A stretch of 64,000 nucleotides of DNA from Nannobrachium achirus (lineage: Eukaryota > Chordata > Actinopteri > Myctophiformes > Myctophidae): contig OY997640.1 of assembly GCA_963921795.1 (NCBI GenBank), forward strand, positions 54,384,321 to 54,448,320, given 5' to 3'. A program made the translations under genes and the position numbers. Below, piece by piece: positions 24,696 through 36,124 of the stretch (the first letter of the stretch is position 1; every line of letters begins with the position of its first letter). The notes below the pieces were generated by a model that saw only the letters and a program-made list of their open reading frames with translations, had not been told where the DNA came from and did no database searches.

Positions 24696-25081
24696 TAGGG
24701 ATGGGACATGAAAATTATATGAAATTTGATATCACGATTATTGTGACAAAAGAAATCGCGATTTAGGTTATTATCGTGATAATCAAAATCCATTTTCCTG
24801 GGGCGGAACATTTGCCAAAAAATTGCCGATCGGCTATTTTTTGGGCAGACATTTGATAGAGTTTGGAAAAAAAGACTGTCAAGTACGTACCGTATATAAA
24901 GTACCTTTTAACAATAGAGGGTTTAAGTGGTACCGGATATGCAGCTCTGCAAATAAAAGGTCAATTGATCCCAGTGCATGACGGAGGACGATTATCACGA
25001 TAAATTAAATCTCCACGATACGATTAATGTGAGAGTTTTTTATCACGATAAACGACAATATCACTTATCATCCCGTCTCTA
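24696..25081. mobile_element. hAT-like MITE, family D
   Basis: 8-bp duplications GTTAATTA (24688-24695, 25082-25089) flank TAGGGATGGGACATG ... CATCCCGTCTCTA. The interior holds ATTATCGTGATAATC and a collapsed hairpin core (GCCGATCGGCTATTTTTT, near 24823-24842). Sister copy at 50275-50656. Confidence 0.85.
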
Positions 25082-25089
25082 GTTAATTA

Positions 25090-27138
25090 GTAGACTTTTA
25101 TTCATGTTAGCCCCCAGTATTATTTATCTTGGTGTATATTTAATTGATTAATACAAAGGGACTCCCACAGGTGTTGTCCCAATATCAGCAGCTGTATATA
25201 GTAAACACACATCTGTAATGTGGAAGAAGCTTTGTAAAATGGTGGTGATGCCCAAAGACAGACAGTGGTGTGGAAGACCTTTGCCCTAGTACACACCAAC
25301 GGGTATTACGGGCAGTGATGATGATGATTGTAAAATGGCAGCCATGGTCTGTCCAAATAAACTACATCGATCTTAGGCCTGTTACAGTATGTAGTAAAAG
25401 ACGAAGGAGCCAGTGTTCCTGAGCGTTTCGTAGAAATCTTCTGCAAATGTGTATGTAGTGTGTGATGATGATTCATGGGTAATGGTGGATAATTGCTTCT
25501 GTGAACAGCTCCATGGATCAATAGGAGGCAGTGGAGAGGCAGGGAAATGGGCTCGCTCCCAGGCCAACATTTGTCATCTCATTCACTATTCCATCTTGAT
25601 CCTGGCCAGAGTCATACTAGTCATGGACATTCTGGGTCACTGCATTCAGAGATGTGCTAGCCTTAATAGCCTTATTATTCTACTGTGTTCATTGGTTGTT
25701 GTTGTGATGTCATGCCATTAATATAGTTTATTTCATTAAGTCATTTTCTAGTTTATCTATGACCATTTCTTCATATACAATAACATATAACTTCACTAGT
25801 TTAGACTTTGTTTAAAATCATGCTTGCCAACAATATACATTTTACATTGTTTACCCCTCAACATGCGGTTCCAGTGTGGGTTTGATTAAATGTTGTGTTC
25901 ATGATATATGGCATTCTTTGTAAGAAATTACAGACAGTATCAAAACCCTGTTTGAAACACATTGCCACACGACTTCCGAGATAATTTGTACTTAATTTGG
26001 AGAAAGAAAAAAAGAAAACGTTTCTACAACAAACAGTGACATTTACTGCTCCTGTGAGGCAATTTGTGACAATAACTGGCATTCTTTATAAAATAGATCC
26101 CACCAGCACATTTTGGAAGGCTATTATAGCCAATCAGAATAGATTTAAATCCTCACCTACCTGGAAAATTTACCACCCCATATGATTGACCACGTGTAGT
26201 ATGCCTTTCCCCACCCCTTTAATAATAATATTCTTAATAATATTATATATTACCACGAAAAGTGCCACAATGGCAAAGACGGTATCTCTCTCTCTCAAAA
26301 AATAAAAAGAACACATTTTTCTTTTCAACAATTTATTATTATTTTTGTATTGTTTTGTTTTTAGTTCTGTATGTCAAGTCAATTTAATTTATTTCATGAT
26401 TTGAATTTTTATTTTTCCCTACTTTTAAGTGTATGTTACATGTATGTCAATGTTTACTATGTGTACTGTTTGTATATTGTCTTCTGTGTTTGTGTGTCAA
26501 AAAATGGAAAAAACCCCAAAAAAAAAATATAAAAAAAAAAAAAAAAAGAATAGATTTAAATCTAAAACGACCTGGTATAGCAGGTATATACAATCTGGTA
26601 AAGTAAAATTAACGCTGAGGCGTTGTGTGCTTGTAGATCTGCTGTTTACACTACTTTTGTGCGACGGCCTTGTACGATGAAGCAGGGCTTTACTTTGCGA
26701 AAGAACATACAAATTTGAAACTTGGAGATTCAAGGTTTCCACCTGACAACGACGATATGTGAAAAGGACATGCATTGTGTGCTGGCTTTTTCCTCACTTT
26801 CATGACATTATTGAGCCGTGCACCTTAAAACTTGAGTGTTGCTGTCCTTCTGCTTTGCAGTCATTTCTCTTAAAAGTAAATTGTTACCTTGTGTTTACCA
26901 GTGATAAAATCCGACCTTCTCATATGGTTTGAAAATAAGATGTGAACTGACCTACTGAGGAATTTGTTCGGTGAAAGTTCAGAGAAATTAGTGTATTTAA
27001 TTCTAAACATATTTGGATGGAGTGTATTCCTTGGCCTACTGTGCATGAAAAGGTTGCTGATCTGTCCAGCAGTTTCCAAGATTAGCTGACAGACAGACAG
27101 ACACACAGACACAGGTACAATGGCGAAAACATCTAAAC
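25090..27138. other. No gene seen
   Basis: AT-rich, with an A run at 26519-26547. No exon, repeat family or strong hairpin recognised. Confidence 0.4.
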
Positions 27139-27290
27139 CAGGGGTCTTCAACAGGGGGTCCGGGACCCCTAGGGGTCCTCAGAGTTACTACATGGGGGCC
27201 GCCAAATCTTTATGTGATAGGATAATTATTTTAAATTAACAACTTTAACCCTCGCATCCCTAATCTGAGAGATCTGCTATTTTCAAACAT
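27139..27290 (+). mobile_element. hAT-like MITE family A, left part only
   Basis: CAGGGGTCTTCAACAGGGGG and GACCCCTAGGGGTCCTCAGA, then a hairpin half-arm (AGATCTGCTATTTTC) at 27270-27286. It is cut short by the next element. Confidence 0.75.
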
Positions 27291-27459
27291 TTAGTACTTT
27301 TACTTTTGGAACTTTAAGTACATTTTGATGCCAATAATTTCATACTTTTACTCAAGTACATTTTGAATTCTGGACATTTACTTGTAATGGAGTACATCTA
27401 CAGTGCAGTATTGATACTTTTACTTAAGTACAAAATGTGAGTACTTTTTACACCTCTGC
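27290..27459 (+). mobile_element. hAT-like fragment (TAAGTAC-rich)
   Basis: Repeated ACTTTTACT/AAGTACATTTTG units ending GTACTTTTTACACCTCTG, the right end of a common teleost element type. The left end is absent. Confidence 0.45.
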
Positions 27460-27773
27460 CTGTTGGAGATATAAATCCACCAAACCATTTCATCCTGTGA
27501 GCTGTTGTCAAGTATTCCATACCACTGTTACCCATTGGGATGAAAGTTGTAGTTGTCTGTCATAAGGGAACGTGCCCTGAATGCTGTTCAGCGTGAGTAG
27601 TTTTGGACCGCCCTCTACTGTCAGGTGAGAGACCTTGAGGTTGTATGCTCGGGCTGTCATGGGAGTCCCCTAGCTTACTCAGGACTAACACACTTTGACA
27701 TGGCCATGGAGAAGCTTAGCAGGCCTGGGGAGATTTCACTAAAACTCTCTTCAAGTTTACAGAGGAATCTGTA

Positions 27774-27822
27774 CTGTACTGTACTGTACTGTACTGTACT
27801 GTACTGTACTGTACTGTACTCA
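27774..27822. repeat. (GTACT)n minisatellite
   Basis: About nine uninterrupted 5-bp units. Confidence 0.95.
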
Positions 27823-27904
27823 GAGGCGTCACAAGGGAGGGGTGGGGGGGAGGGACTGAGTTACTAGGGCCCAAGGTGGAGGGGCCTTAATTATTTTATA
27901 CTTT

Positions 27905-28372
27905 TGCTATTGAAAAATAGCAGATATACAAGCTCACAGAGTGCCGCGCTGCAAGCTTGTAGATCTGCTATTTTTGAAGTCGTGAAAGTTTGTGCAAATC
28001 TTTGAAAATATGTATTTTTTTTAAGCAAACATTTGTAACTAAAATTTTGCTTCTGGGGCGTCCGTGGAACTAAATATTTTGAGATGGGGGTCCGTGGTGA
28101 AATACATATCATTTTGGGGGTCCTTCACATGAAAAGGTTTGAGCACCACTGACATAGAAACATAGGTTTTTCAAAAAACCTTAGAAGGGTTTTAAATATT
28201 CAAAGACTTGCACAAATGTTCACGATTTTTCAAAAATAGCAGATCTATAAGCTCACATCATTTCATATCTCTCATTGTGTAGCAGGTGAAATAATAGTGA
28301 ATTTAAACTGGACATCCGGAACCCTCTGAAGGACCCCTGGGGGTCCCTGGACCCACTTTGAGAACCACTGCA
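27905..28372. mobile_element. hAT-like family C remnants with hairpin
   Basis: The hairpin at 27910-27978 is intact (TAGCAGATATACAAGCTCAC ... CAAGCTTGTAGATCTGCTAT). Two right ends (GTTTGAGCACCACTG at 28150, TTTGAGAACCACTG at 28372) bracket TTGCACAAATGTTCACG and a lone hairpin arm at 28228-28257. Rearranged copies. Confidence 0.65.
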
Positions 28373-29695
28373 TTATAACATATCCGTACAGGAAAATACT
28401 ATTTAGAAGTGTAAAATCTGACCTAATTTGTACATTCTTCTCACTAATGTTAAATGATGACTGAGAATGTTAAGTTGTACTGTAACTGCATTAGACTGGC
28501 TCCAGGGCTAGTTGATGGATGTGTTGTACTTTGTGCATAGTAATGGAATTCTATTGGAAAGACTGCACCGCGGAGTTGTTAGAAGGTTAGCGTACAGGTC
28601 TCTGGTAAAGATGCACTGATAGTAATTCTTATTCACGGCACTAACACCCTGAATTCATTAAAAAGAGAAACATGCTTCAGGCTCTAAGTAATATTTCACA
28701 TATTGGAACTCTCTTGCTGTGGTCTTCTCTCAATATGGCCTGGCTTATTCAATCCACTGATGCTGTCTAATGTATATTACTATTCAGCAATATCTGGTTA
28801 TCATATTCTTGACAATGATTCATTAAAAGATAACGACAGAAAAGGTTCAAGAAATGTTGTATATAAGATTTAAAAAAAGAAACATGTATCTGATTTTGAA
28901 TTAAGGGTCTCCCTTACTGTTAATATACAAAATAATAATGCTTCTGTTTGAGATGGGGTGTTACCGTGTAGTAGGAGTAGGAATGCAAATTTGTAATTTT
29001 TTTCCTGTCTGATTGCCGACTCTCATAAACCAATTGAGAACCTCTAACACGACTAGAATAAAATGTGCTAATTAGAACTTCAATCTTATATAGTTGTCGT
29101 GCATAGCACTTCATTGCATCAGTCATCAAACTACACAATTCGCGATTGATGCAGGGCTAAAATATCGATTCAGATCATAATTTGATTGCTTTTGTAATGA
29201 AAGTCCTACAGCAGTTGCAGCTTGTCAATACTGAACCTCCTTTTTCTTCCTTAATTGTGCAAGGTTCCAGTTGTTTCAGTCTTGTCTATACCGGTATGTC
29301 AGTAATCTGCCATCCGGGCTGCCTCCAAGGGTTACGTTAAGGACAGAAATTACTGTATCCAATTAAAGCTAAAAGCAGCATGGATGATGGCCTTAACCCT
29401 TGGCGCATACTTCCATTGAGCGTTACTCAAGTTACCCTTGTTTTACCTGTTTGAAACAAAGTATTTATTTGCTCAGGTTAGGCAAAACATAGCGTATTCT
29501 CACATTTCTCAGTAAAACAAACATGTGTGGTTGCACAGGTGAACTTGTCCCCAGGATGGTATACTATAGCCTATTTTTATTCGACCATGCAACAAAGACA
29601 TGTTTTTGCATTAGTAAATCAGTTACTGTTTAACTGAATTCATTGATCAAAATTCCAAATGTTGGTTAATTATCAAACGTAAAATTATTATTATC
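28373..29695. other. No gene seen
   Basis: Ordinary AT-rich sequence. Nothing recognised. Confidence 0.4.
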
Positions 29696-29699
29696 CCTA

Positions 29700-30090
29700 A
29701 TTATTGACCTGGGAGTTCCAATAGGACGCAAGCTGTCTATGTTGAAACACATGACCAACACCTCCATCAGGGTTGGTCAGAATCTGGGAACACTGAGGAG
29801 AATGGCAGCAGTGTCAATATGCCTCGCTGAGCTGTATGAGTATTCCACCTACTCATCTCAGCCTGCTTGACAACATTCAGAAAAAGGCCTTGAAAATAGA
29901 TGGAGTGGACCATGTACAAAACATGTACAAAACGTGCCATCCCCAGCCTTAGTCACAGTTGACAATCTTATACAAAATGCACACCCATCACTTCCCCATG
30001 GACCTCCAAGATATGCTCCCTCCACCGTATATCAGACATCACACCACCGCCTATGCACAGCCACACCAGACCATGTTTTCTCAATCTACT
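29700..30090 (+). mobile_element. LINE ORF2 fragment downstream of the RT core
   Basis: Plus strand reads LGVPIGRKLSMLKHMTNTS and VGQNLGTLRRMA, then NIQKKALKIDGV after a stop. This is the layout seen after the RT active site in jockey/I-type LINEs. Stops and frameshifts show decay. Confidence 0.5.
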
Positions 30091-30101
30091 AGGCTCTAGA
30101 A

Positions 30102-30514
30102 CAGGGGTCTTCAACAGGGGGTCCGGGACCCCTAGGGGGTCCTCAGTGTTACTACAGGGGGGCCGCCAAATCCTTGTGTGATAGGATAATTATTTTAAAT
30201 GAACAACTTGAACCCTCGCATCCCTATGAGGAGAACTTATGCCCAAAATAGCAGATTAGAACGGCTATTTTTGGCAAATAGGTTTGGTGTAGAGGTAAAC
30301 AAGAGCAGACCAAGTATAGAGTGAAAGGTCAAGTTTACTAAGTATCGACGATTTAAGATTCTAAGTGGTTAAGTGTCAAACAAGTCTGTGAATCTATCTA
30401 TGAAATCGATGAGAATCTCCATCACACATTTATACAATATGTAGAGGGGTCCCTCCCTGCTTCATCTCCCTCTCAGCTAAGGGGTCCTTGGCCTGAAAAT
30501 GTTGAAGACCCCTG
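30102..30514 (+). mobile_element. hAT-like MITE, family A
   Basis: Perfect 8-bp duplications CTCTAGAA (30094-30101, 30515-30522) flank CAGGGGTCTTCAACAGGGGG ... GTTGAAGACCCCTG. The hairpin module is collapsed to AAAATAGCAGAT...GGCTATTTTT at 30243-30272. 413 bp, non-coding. Confidence 0.9.
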
Positions 30515-31161
30515 CTCTAGAACACGGTCCTTGGACAGAATGGGAGCGTGTCGCTGTTATAGCTAAGCAGATTAATGGGTGATTTCAAAAGAATCGTTCA
30601 CTTTGTGATGCAAGCATGAAACTTGGTACATATACACTTCGAATCCCACTCTTTTAAAAAATAGCGGTAGCCAAGCAAAATTTCAAGATGGCGGCCCCCG
30701 AAATCCAAGATGTCCATCCAAAAATTTAGTTTTTCCTTTATAACTCAAATTGCATTGATTTTAATACCCATAAATGTATTGAAGTTGAATATAAAGATGG
30801 GCATTGTGGATGTTTTGGTACCAAGTACATGTCTGTATCTATTACGGATCTTGAGATACAGCATATAGTCGGAGTAGATTAATAGCTAATTTCATAAGAA
30901 TCGTTCACTTTGTGATGCAAGCATGACATTTGCCACAAATGCTCTCTAAGGGACCCTCTTATGGAAAAAGGCACTGGCCACTCAAAATTCCAAGATGGCG
31001 ACCGTTTTCTTCAAGATGGCCGCCACCTTAGCGGAGCAGATAGTGAAATGATCTATCAGGACGTCATACAAGCATGAAAAGTGCCATGAACCGTATCCAT
31101 ACCTCACTCAGACACATGAAATGTGAAGATGTTCCCAAGATGTGTGTTTTGCCAAATAGTT

Positions 31162-32185
31162 TTAATCGCATTTGCAACTGCACAGTGCTGTGCAGACAAA
31201 ACCCAATTTGAAACATTTGCACCTTCCGCTGCACCCTGATTTGCAGCCACATTTGGTGAGTTCTTGGCAACTCTCTGCAAGTGGTGAATTGGCTGTCCAG
31301 AAGATCTGCCATCCTTCACCAAACCAGTCCCAGTCAGCTGAACTCTCTGATTCTGGCTGACGCTGGGTGGACTGACCCCATATGCTGCCTGCCTGATACG
31401 CAGCACGTTTAGTGTGTTGAAGCAGAGCTGCTCTTGTTGGAGGTTCGGGCAAACATGTCCAGTCTAGCTTCATCCACACTAACAGCTGTGCTTGATCGAT
31501 CATACATAAGGACCACAAACCGCTCCAGTGTCTTCAGGTCAACTTCATTAAGTTCAATGGGATATTGGCTGAGTTTGGTGAAGATGGGAGAAACCTCTGA
31601 GCAAATATCCCATGTTTGCCAGGCATACTTTTTGCCTTTATTGCGAAAGGTGGATACCGTATCGCAACCAGTAAAGGCATGAAAGAACAGTATGCCTTTT
31701 GTCTTTTCTGGTCCAATACAGCGGTACAGTTCATGTACACCAATCCACCTTAGACTCTGACCATGACCAAATGCAACCCACAGCTGCTGGAGACCAAGGA
31801 CCTGAAGTGAGGGAAAGATGCTTAATCCTATGACGAGAATGTCAGTATCATTGGCCTTGATCAGGATGGCTTTGCTACCCTCCTCTGTGGCATGCCTGGC
31901 ATTACAAAGATCTGTGTATCAGCTACTTCATGGAAACATTTGTTTAGACTAACTGGTTCCAGAGGTGCTCAAGACATCTGGTCCCTTGGTTACAACAACC
32001 ATGTTTGGCACAGTTATTTGTGCAATCTTGTCAGCCAGAAAGTGGAAGAGGTCTGTCTTGTTATCATTATGTCTGAGAAAATTGTGCCAATTTGAAGGAA
32101 CTTTATTTTTGTTTGTCACTTGGCGTCGACCTCCCTGGCCTTGTTTCCATTTTGAGGCTTGATGGACTGTACACATCAAAGACAA
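31162..32185 (-). pseudogene. Broken XPG/FEN-like nuclease plus CXC-domain protein
   Basis: Three readable blocks on the minus strand. 32185-31949 has VPSNWHNFLRHNDNKTDLFH and ADKI. About 31910-31412 has HATEEGSKAILIKANDTDIL, VAFGHGQSLRWI, then FFHAFTGCDTVSTFRNKGKK and TLERFVVLMYDRSS. 31450-31162 has AALLQHTKRAAYQAGSIWGQ and the cysteine-rich end CQELTKCGCKSGCSGRCKC...CTALCSCKCD. EVADT, NDTD and FTGCDTVS...GKGKK resemble the acidic metal-binding positions and helical motif of FEN1/XPG (PIN-like) nucleases. The Cys-rich end resembles CXC (tesmin/TSO1) modules. I know this block order from uncharacterised repeat-encoded animal proteins. Stops near 31949 and 31930 and a frame change near 31450 make it non-functional. 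Confidence 0.65.
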
Positions 32186-32249
32186 TGTGTGTAATCTTAT
32201 ATTTCATGGCATAAGCATGTATTGTAGGTAGAACACCAAGCTCTGCGTC

Positions 32250-32455
32250 AGCCAGAATCACAGAGTCCAGCTGACTGGGGATGGAAGAGGTTTGGTGAAG
32301 AATGGCAAATCTTCTGGACAGCCAATTCACCACTTGCAGAGAGTTGCCAAGAACTCAACAAATGTGGCTGCAAATCAGGGTGCAGCGGAAGGTGCAAATG
32401 TTTCAAATTGGGTTTTGTCTGCACAGCACTGTGCAGTTGCAAATCGTCACATTTC
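32250..32455 (+). pseudogene. Inverted duplicate of the CXC-domain coding end
   Basis: Within the right arm, the plus strand reads FGEEWQIFWTANSPLAESCQ, then ELNKCGCKSGCSGRCKC and CTALCSCK. It duplicates the 3' end of the pseudogene on the other strand, as expected for a foldback derivative. Confidence 0.65.
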
Positions 32456-33130
32456 ATGTGTCTGAGTGAGGTATGGATACGGTTCATGGCACTTTTCATG
32501 CTTGTATGACGTCCTGATAGATCATATCACTATCTGCTCCGCTAAGGTGGCGGCCATCTTGAAGAAAACAGTCGCCATCTTGGAATTTTTAGTGGCCAGT
32601 GCCTTTTTCCATAAGAGGGTCCCTTAGAGAGCATTTGTGGCAAATGTCATGATTGCATCACAAAGTGAACGATTCTTATGAAATTAGCTATTAATCTACT
32701 CCGACTATATGCTGTATCTCAAGATCCGTAATAGATACAGACATGTACTTGGTACCAACACATCCGCAATGCCCATCTTTATATTCAACTTCAATACATT
32801 TATGGGTCTTAAAATCAATGCAATTTGAGTTATAAAGGAAAAACAACATTTTTGGACGGACATCTTGGATTTCGGGGGCCGCCATCTTGAAATTTTGCTG
32901 GCTACCGCTATTTTTTAAAAGAGTGGGATTCGAAGTGTATATGTACCAAGTTTCATGCTTGCATCACAAAGTGAACGATTCCCTCATTATCCTGCTTAGC
33001 TATTACTACATGTCATCTTTTCGACACCCGACTCTAACCCTCACCCTAACCCTAACCTCAGTGGAGTGAGTCGCTAACCCTCCGGTCAAAATGATGGTCG
33101 TTCGAAAGAGCGCGATTTTGCCGGACAGAA

Positions 33131-33957
33131 TCTTACACACTGCTGTCTAATGAAATAGCTAGCCTCCAAGCACAGGTTATTGGACTGATTACAAAAGATG
33201 GTCTGGTGTTGGAGTACACAGTTCGGTACCTGTTACCACAATACTAATAACATTAGATATTACAATCAACAGGTATAATGTAAACGGGCACCGGCCTACT
33301 CGAGAACGATGCCAGTCAGGAACGATGAAAGTTGGGAATGCATACTCCACCCATTTATGAAATACCCAGAGTACCCTGTGCACTACCACTACCATGCAAG
33401 CAATCTTTTGCTCATACGGCGTTACAAACCAATTGTTTTAAACTTGAGCAGTATACTATGTATCGGAAAACATAGGAGGTGCGAAATAAGCAGTTAAGTA
33501 ACAAACTTTAAACAGCACTGCATTGTTGCTGTGTGCTGACTGACGCCTGTCGTTACATCCCATAGGCCGAGGGAGCGGGGCGTTTGGCTTAGACACACCC
33601 AGCCCCTCTTTCACTAGAAATATGCCATGATATGGTAAAAAGCCATTTCAGCTGGTCTTTAAAGAAGGCCTACTACTATCGATGTCCCCTTTACTCTTAA
33701 AGCTGCTACTGATAAATAAGGGGTATAAGGGTTATTATTATCACTTTGAAAACAAGTGTTTCAAAATAAGCTCTCTCCCTCCTCTGCTGCTGTTCCCACT
33801 GAATCCCCCTTCGCATAGCTATCAAAACATCTTACTTGCACCCAGCAGACTATAACAGCCAAAGGGAGCAGTCTGTTTCCGTTTCAAGTCAAGAGTTTGT
33901 ATCTATCTATCTATTTATGTATTTATTTATTTATTATGTCTGTCTGATTCAAACCCT
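33131..33957. other. No gene seen
   Basis: Ordinary sequence. A TATC/TTAT-rich tract at 33900-33938 is the only simple repeat. Confidence 0.4.
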
Positions 33958-33960
33958 TTA

Positions 33961-34268
33961 AGCCTGTTTCAGATTTGGCAACATGTAATTGCAGAAAAGG
34001 GTATTTAAGACTTGCTGAGTGGTCTTGGCAGCTGTCGCAGATTTCAGTCTTTGAGCGATAATAACTACACGACTCTGACTTTGAGTCGGCTGATAAAATC
34101 AAACATTGATTTTGTGGCGGACCTGGAGTGGACGGTTGGTTTGTTTTGCAAAATCGTGGATTTGAGCTCTTTCACATTAGAGGATAATTAATGGGCTTCG
34201 GTCACAGATCTGACTGCTGAAACCAGGCTTAAAATCGTGGGAATTCGTGCCAATTGCGAAAACAGGCT
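33961..34268. mobile_element. MITE with TTA duplication (Harbinger-like?)
   Basis: TTA at 33958-33960 and 34269-34271 flank inverted ends AGCCTGTTTCAGATTTGGCA and its approximate complement. 308 bp. The 3-bp TTA suggests PIF/Harbinger, but the termini are not typical. Confidence 0.6.
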
Positions 34269-34422
34269 TTACTGTAATGCAGGGGTCTTCAACAGGGGGT
34301 CCGGGACCCCTAGGGGGTCTTCAGAGTTACTACAGGGGGTCCTCCAAATCTTTCAGTGATAGAAAAAAAAAAATCTACTTTTTTATAACCACTTGAACCC
34401 TAGCCAAAGAGAACTTTAGACA

Positions 34423-34493
34423 AAAATAGCCGATCTACAAGCTCACAACGCCTCGCGCTGCGAGGCGTTGTGAGCTTGTAGATCGGCTATTTT
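34423..34493. repeat. Hairpin module, perfect reference copy
   Basis: 34-nt arms with no mismatch (34423-34456 and 34460-34493) and a 3-nt loop. The arm begins AAAATAGCCGATCTACAAGC, continues TCACAACG and ends CCTCGC. Confidence 0.95.
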
Positions 34494-34563
34494 CAGCAAA
34501 GAGCTTTGGTGTATAGGGTAAAAAGAGCAGACTAAGTACAGAGTGAGAGGTCAAGTTTATTAA

Positions 34564-35241
34564 CTCATCTGGTGCCGATCCCGAACTAGTTCGGCTTTAT
34601 TTCAATCCAATACAATCTTTTTTTTATTAATTCACTTACCCCGAGCTGCTTGTAGAGTCGTGGGTGGTCCTGGCTCGCTAGCCGCTAGCCAGTTAGCCAT
34701 TCTACTCTGTCCGACGATATATTCCATTAAAAATGGTTTAAAATACATTTTTGAGCTCCCCAATGTTCACCCGATGTTCGGCGCCGCTTCCGATGAGTAC
34801 ACGAGTGTGCCGATCCCGAAGTAGTTCGGCTTTATTTAATTAAATGAATAAAATGATAAGAGGCCTTCTGAAGCCTGGCTTGATTTTTGTAGCTACTAGC
34901 CGAAAGCTAACAACGTCCCGGCCGGCCGTAATTTGCGAACGCAATCGCCAATCTCCGCCTAATCCAATGAAGGACCGCATCTTTAAAGGCTTATATCTCT
35001 TTTTTGTGTTTTTGGAAAGCGGCACGAGGTTTATTTACGGCGAAATCGCCCAAAAATGATCTTTTAGATGACAAAATGGGAATAGCCATTCTGTTAGCAT
35101 CTTCATCCGGGACATTTCCATGCAGTGCATCAACGTGAGCACGTCAGGTCCTGGAAGCTGAAGTCCTGGAAGCTAAAGCGCTCGCCTATGAGAGATGCGC
35201 TGGCATTCTTTGGCCCCTAGAGGGCGCTGGCACGCAAAGAG
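34564..35241. mobile_element. piggyBac-like TTAA element nested in hAT MITE
   Basis: TTAA at 34560-34563 and 35242-35245 with ends CTCATCTGGTGCCGATCC and, reversed, CTCTTTGCGTGCCAGCGCC. The uninterrupted sister hAT copy at 30102 shows the host sequence without it. No transposase recognised. Confidence 0.65.
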
Positions 35242-35423
35242 TTAAGCATTAACAGTTCAAGTGGTTAAATATATTAAAACACAAATTGACATGAATCCAA
35301 AATACACTGATGATTGTGCTGTCAAACGATTAAACTATGAAAAGGTTGTGGGGGTCCCTGCTTCATCTCTCTCTCAACTAAGGGGTCCTTGGCCTGAAAA
35401 CGTTGAAGACCCCTGCTGTAATG

Positions 35424-36098
35424 AACCAGTGCCAGATAGAATCCCTTACTGCTGTGAGCCCTCTTACAGCACGTACACTTTATGGAGCTGTCATTAAGGT
35501 CTCCATTGACTCTCTGAAAGCTGCTACAGCAGCAGCAGACAATACAAGAGAGGTTATTAGAGTTGGTCATTGAGGGGTCTTTAAAAACTAGGTCCTCCAT
35601 TCAAAGACTGTTCCAGAGAGATTCACTCTAATGCTACACACAGTCCTTCATGAAAAGGGGAACAATGCAGCTAATTAGGGGGATGTTATCGGGCATTGTG
35701 AGCCATGATAAATACAGTCATGAACACTACACAGCATTAGGGCTAATCTTTGTTGTGCCACCATGTTGCCTAAATAACTGATGAAGTGAAAAAAGACTTC
35801 CAAATCTTTCCAGTCGGTTGTTTTCTTTGTCAAAGCTGGGTGATCTTGATGGCTCTGTCGGTACAGTATGTCTGTACTGTATGGTACAGTATGTAGTTGT
35901 CATTGTTGGTTTCATGAGTTCAAATACGGCTGACGACCCATGTCTTGCATGTCACCACATTTCCTCAATTTCCCATGTGGTCTTTTAGTGCAGCCGTCAT
36001 CGGTCTCCACCATTTCTACATTAGGAATGGCACTAATGGACAGTTTTGCAATTGGTTAGCCGACATCATTTAGTTAATTAAAAAAAAGGTCCTGTGCC
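35424..36098. other. No gene seen
   Basis: Ordinary sequence up to the G run. No recognised feature. Confidence 0.4.
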
Positions 36099-36124
36099 GG
36101 GGGGGGGGGGGGGGGGGGGGGGGG
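36099..36124. repeat. Poly-G run
   Basis: About 25 uninterrupted G. Possible quadruplex, and prone to assembly error. Confidence 0.9.

Larger units (their letters stand above)
30560..33002 (-). mobile_element. Foldback element with nuclease-like gene (Academ-like?)
   Basis: The ends TAGCTAAGCAG ... CTGCTTAGCTA sit between TTA duplications (30557-30559, 33003-33005). The empty site is known from sister MITE copies. Inverted arms of about 750-800 bp (30560-31360 and 32250-33002) are nearly identical and contain AAGAATCGTTCACTTTGTGA twice each. The centre and left arm encode, on the minus strand, the pseudogene described separately. A 3-bp duplication with an XPG-like nuclease would fit the Academ superfamily as I recall it. 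That placement needs a search. Confidence 0.75.
30541..33122 (+). mobile_element. Telomere-repeat MITE split by a large insertion
   Basis: Perfect 8-bp duplications GGACAGAA (30533-30540, 33123-33130). The left end TGGGAGCGTGTCGCTGTTA and right part CTACATGTCATCTTTTCGAC ... GCGCGATTTTGCC join to the family consensus once the insertion 30560-33002 is removed. The right part holds CTCACCCTAACCCTAACC. Confidence 0.85.
34280..35415 (+). mobile_element. hAT-like MITE family A carrying a nested element
   Basis: Perfect 8-bp duplications CTGTAATG (34272-34279, 35416-35423). Ends CAGGGGTCTTCAACAGGGGG and GTTGAAGACCCCTG. Contains the best hairpin copy (34423-34493). It is enlarged by the TTAA insertion 34564-35241. 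Its duplication abuts that of the preceding MITE with no base between. Confidence 0.9.
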
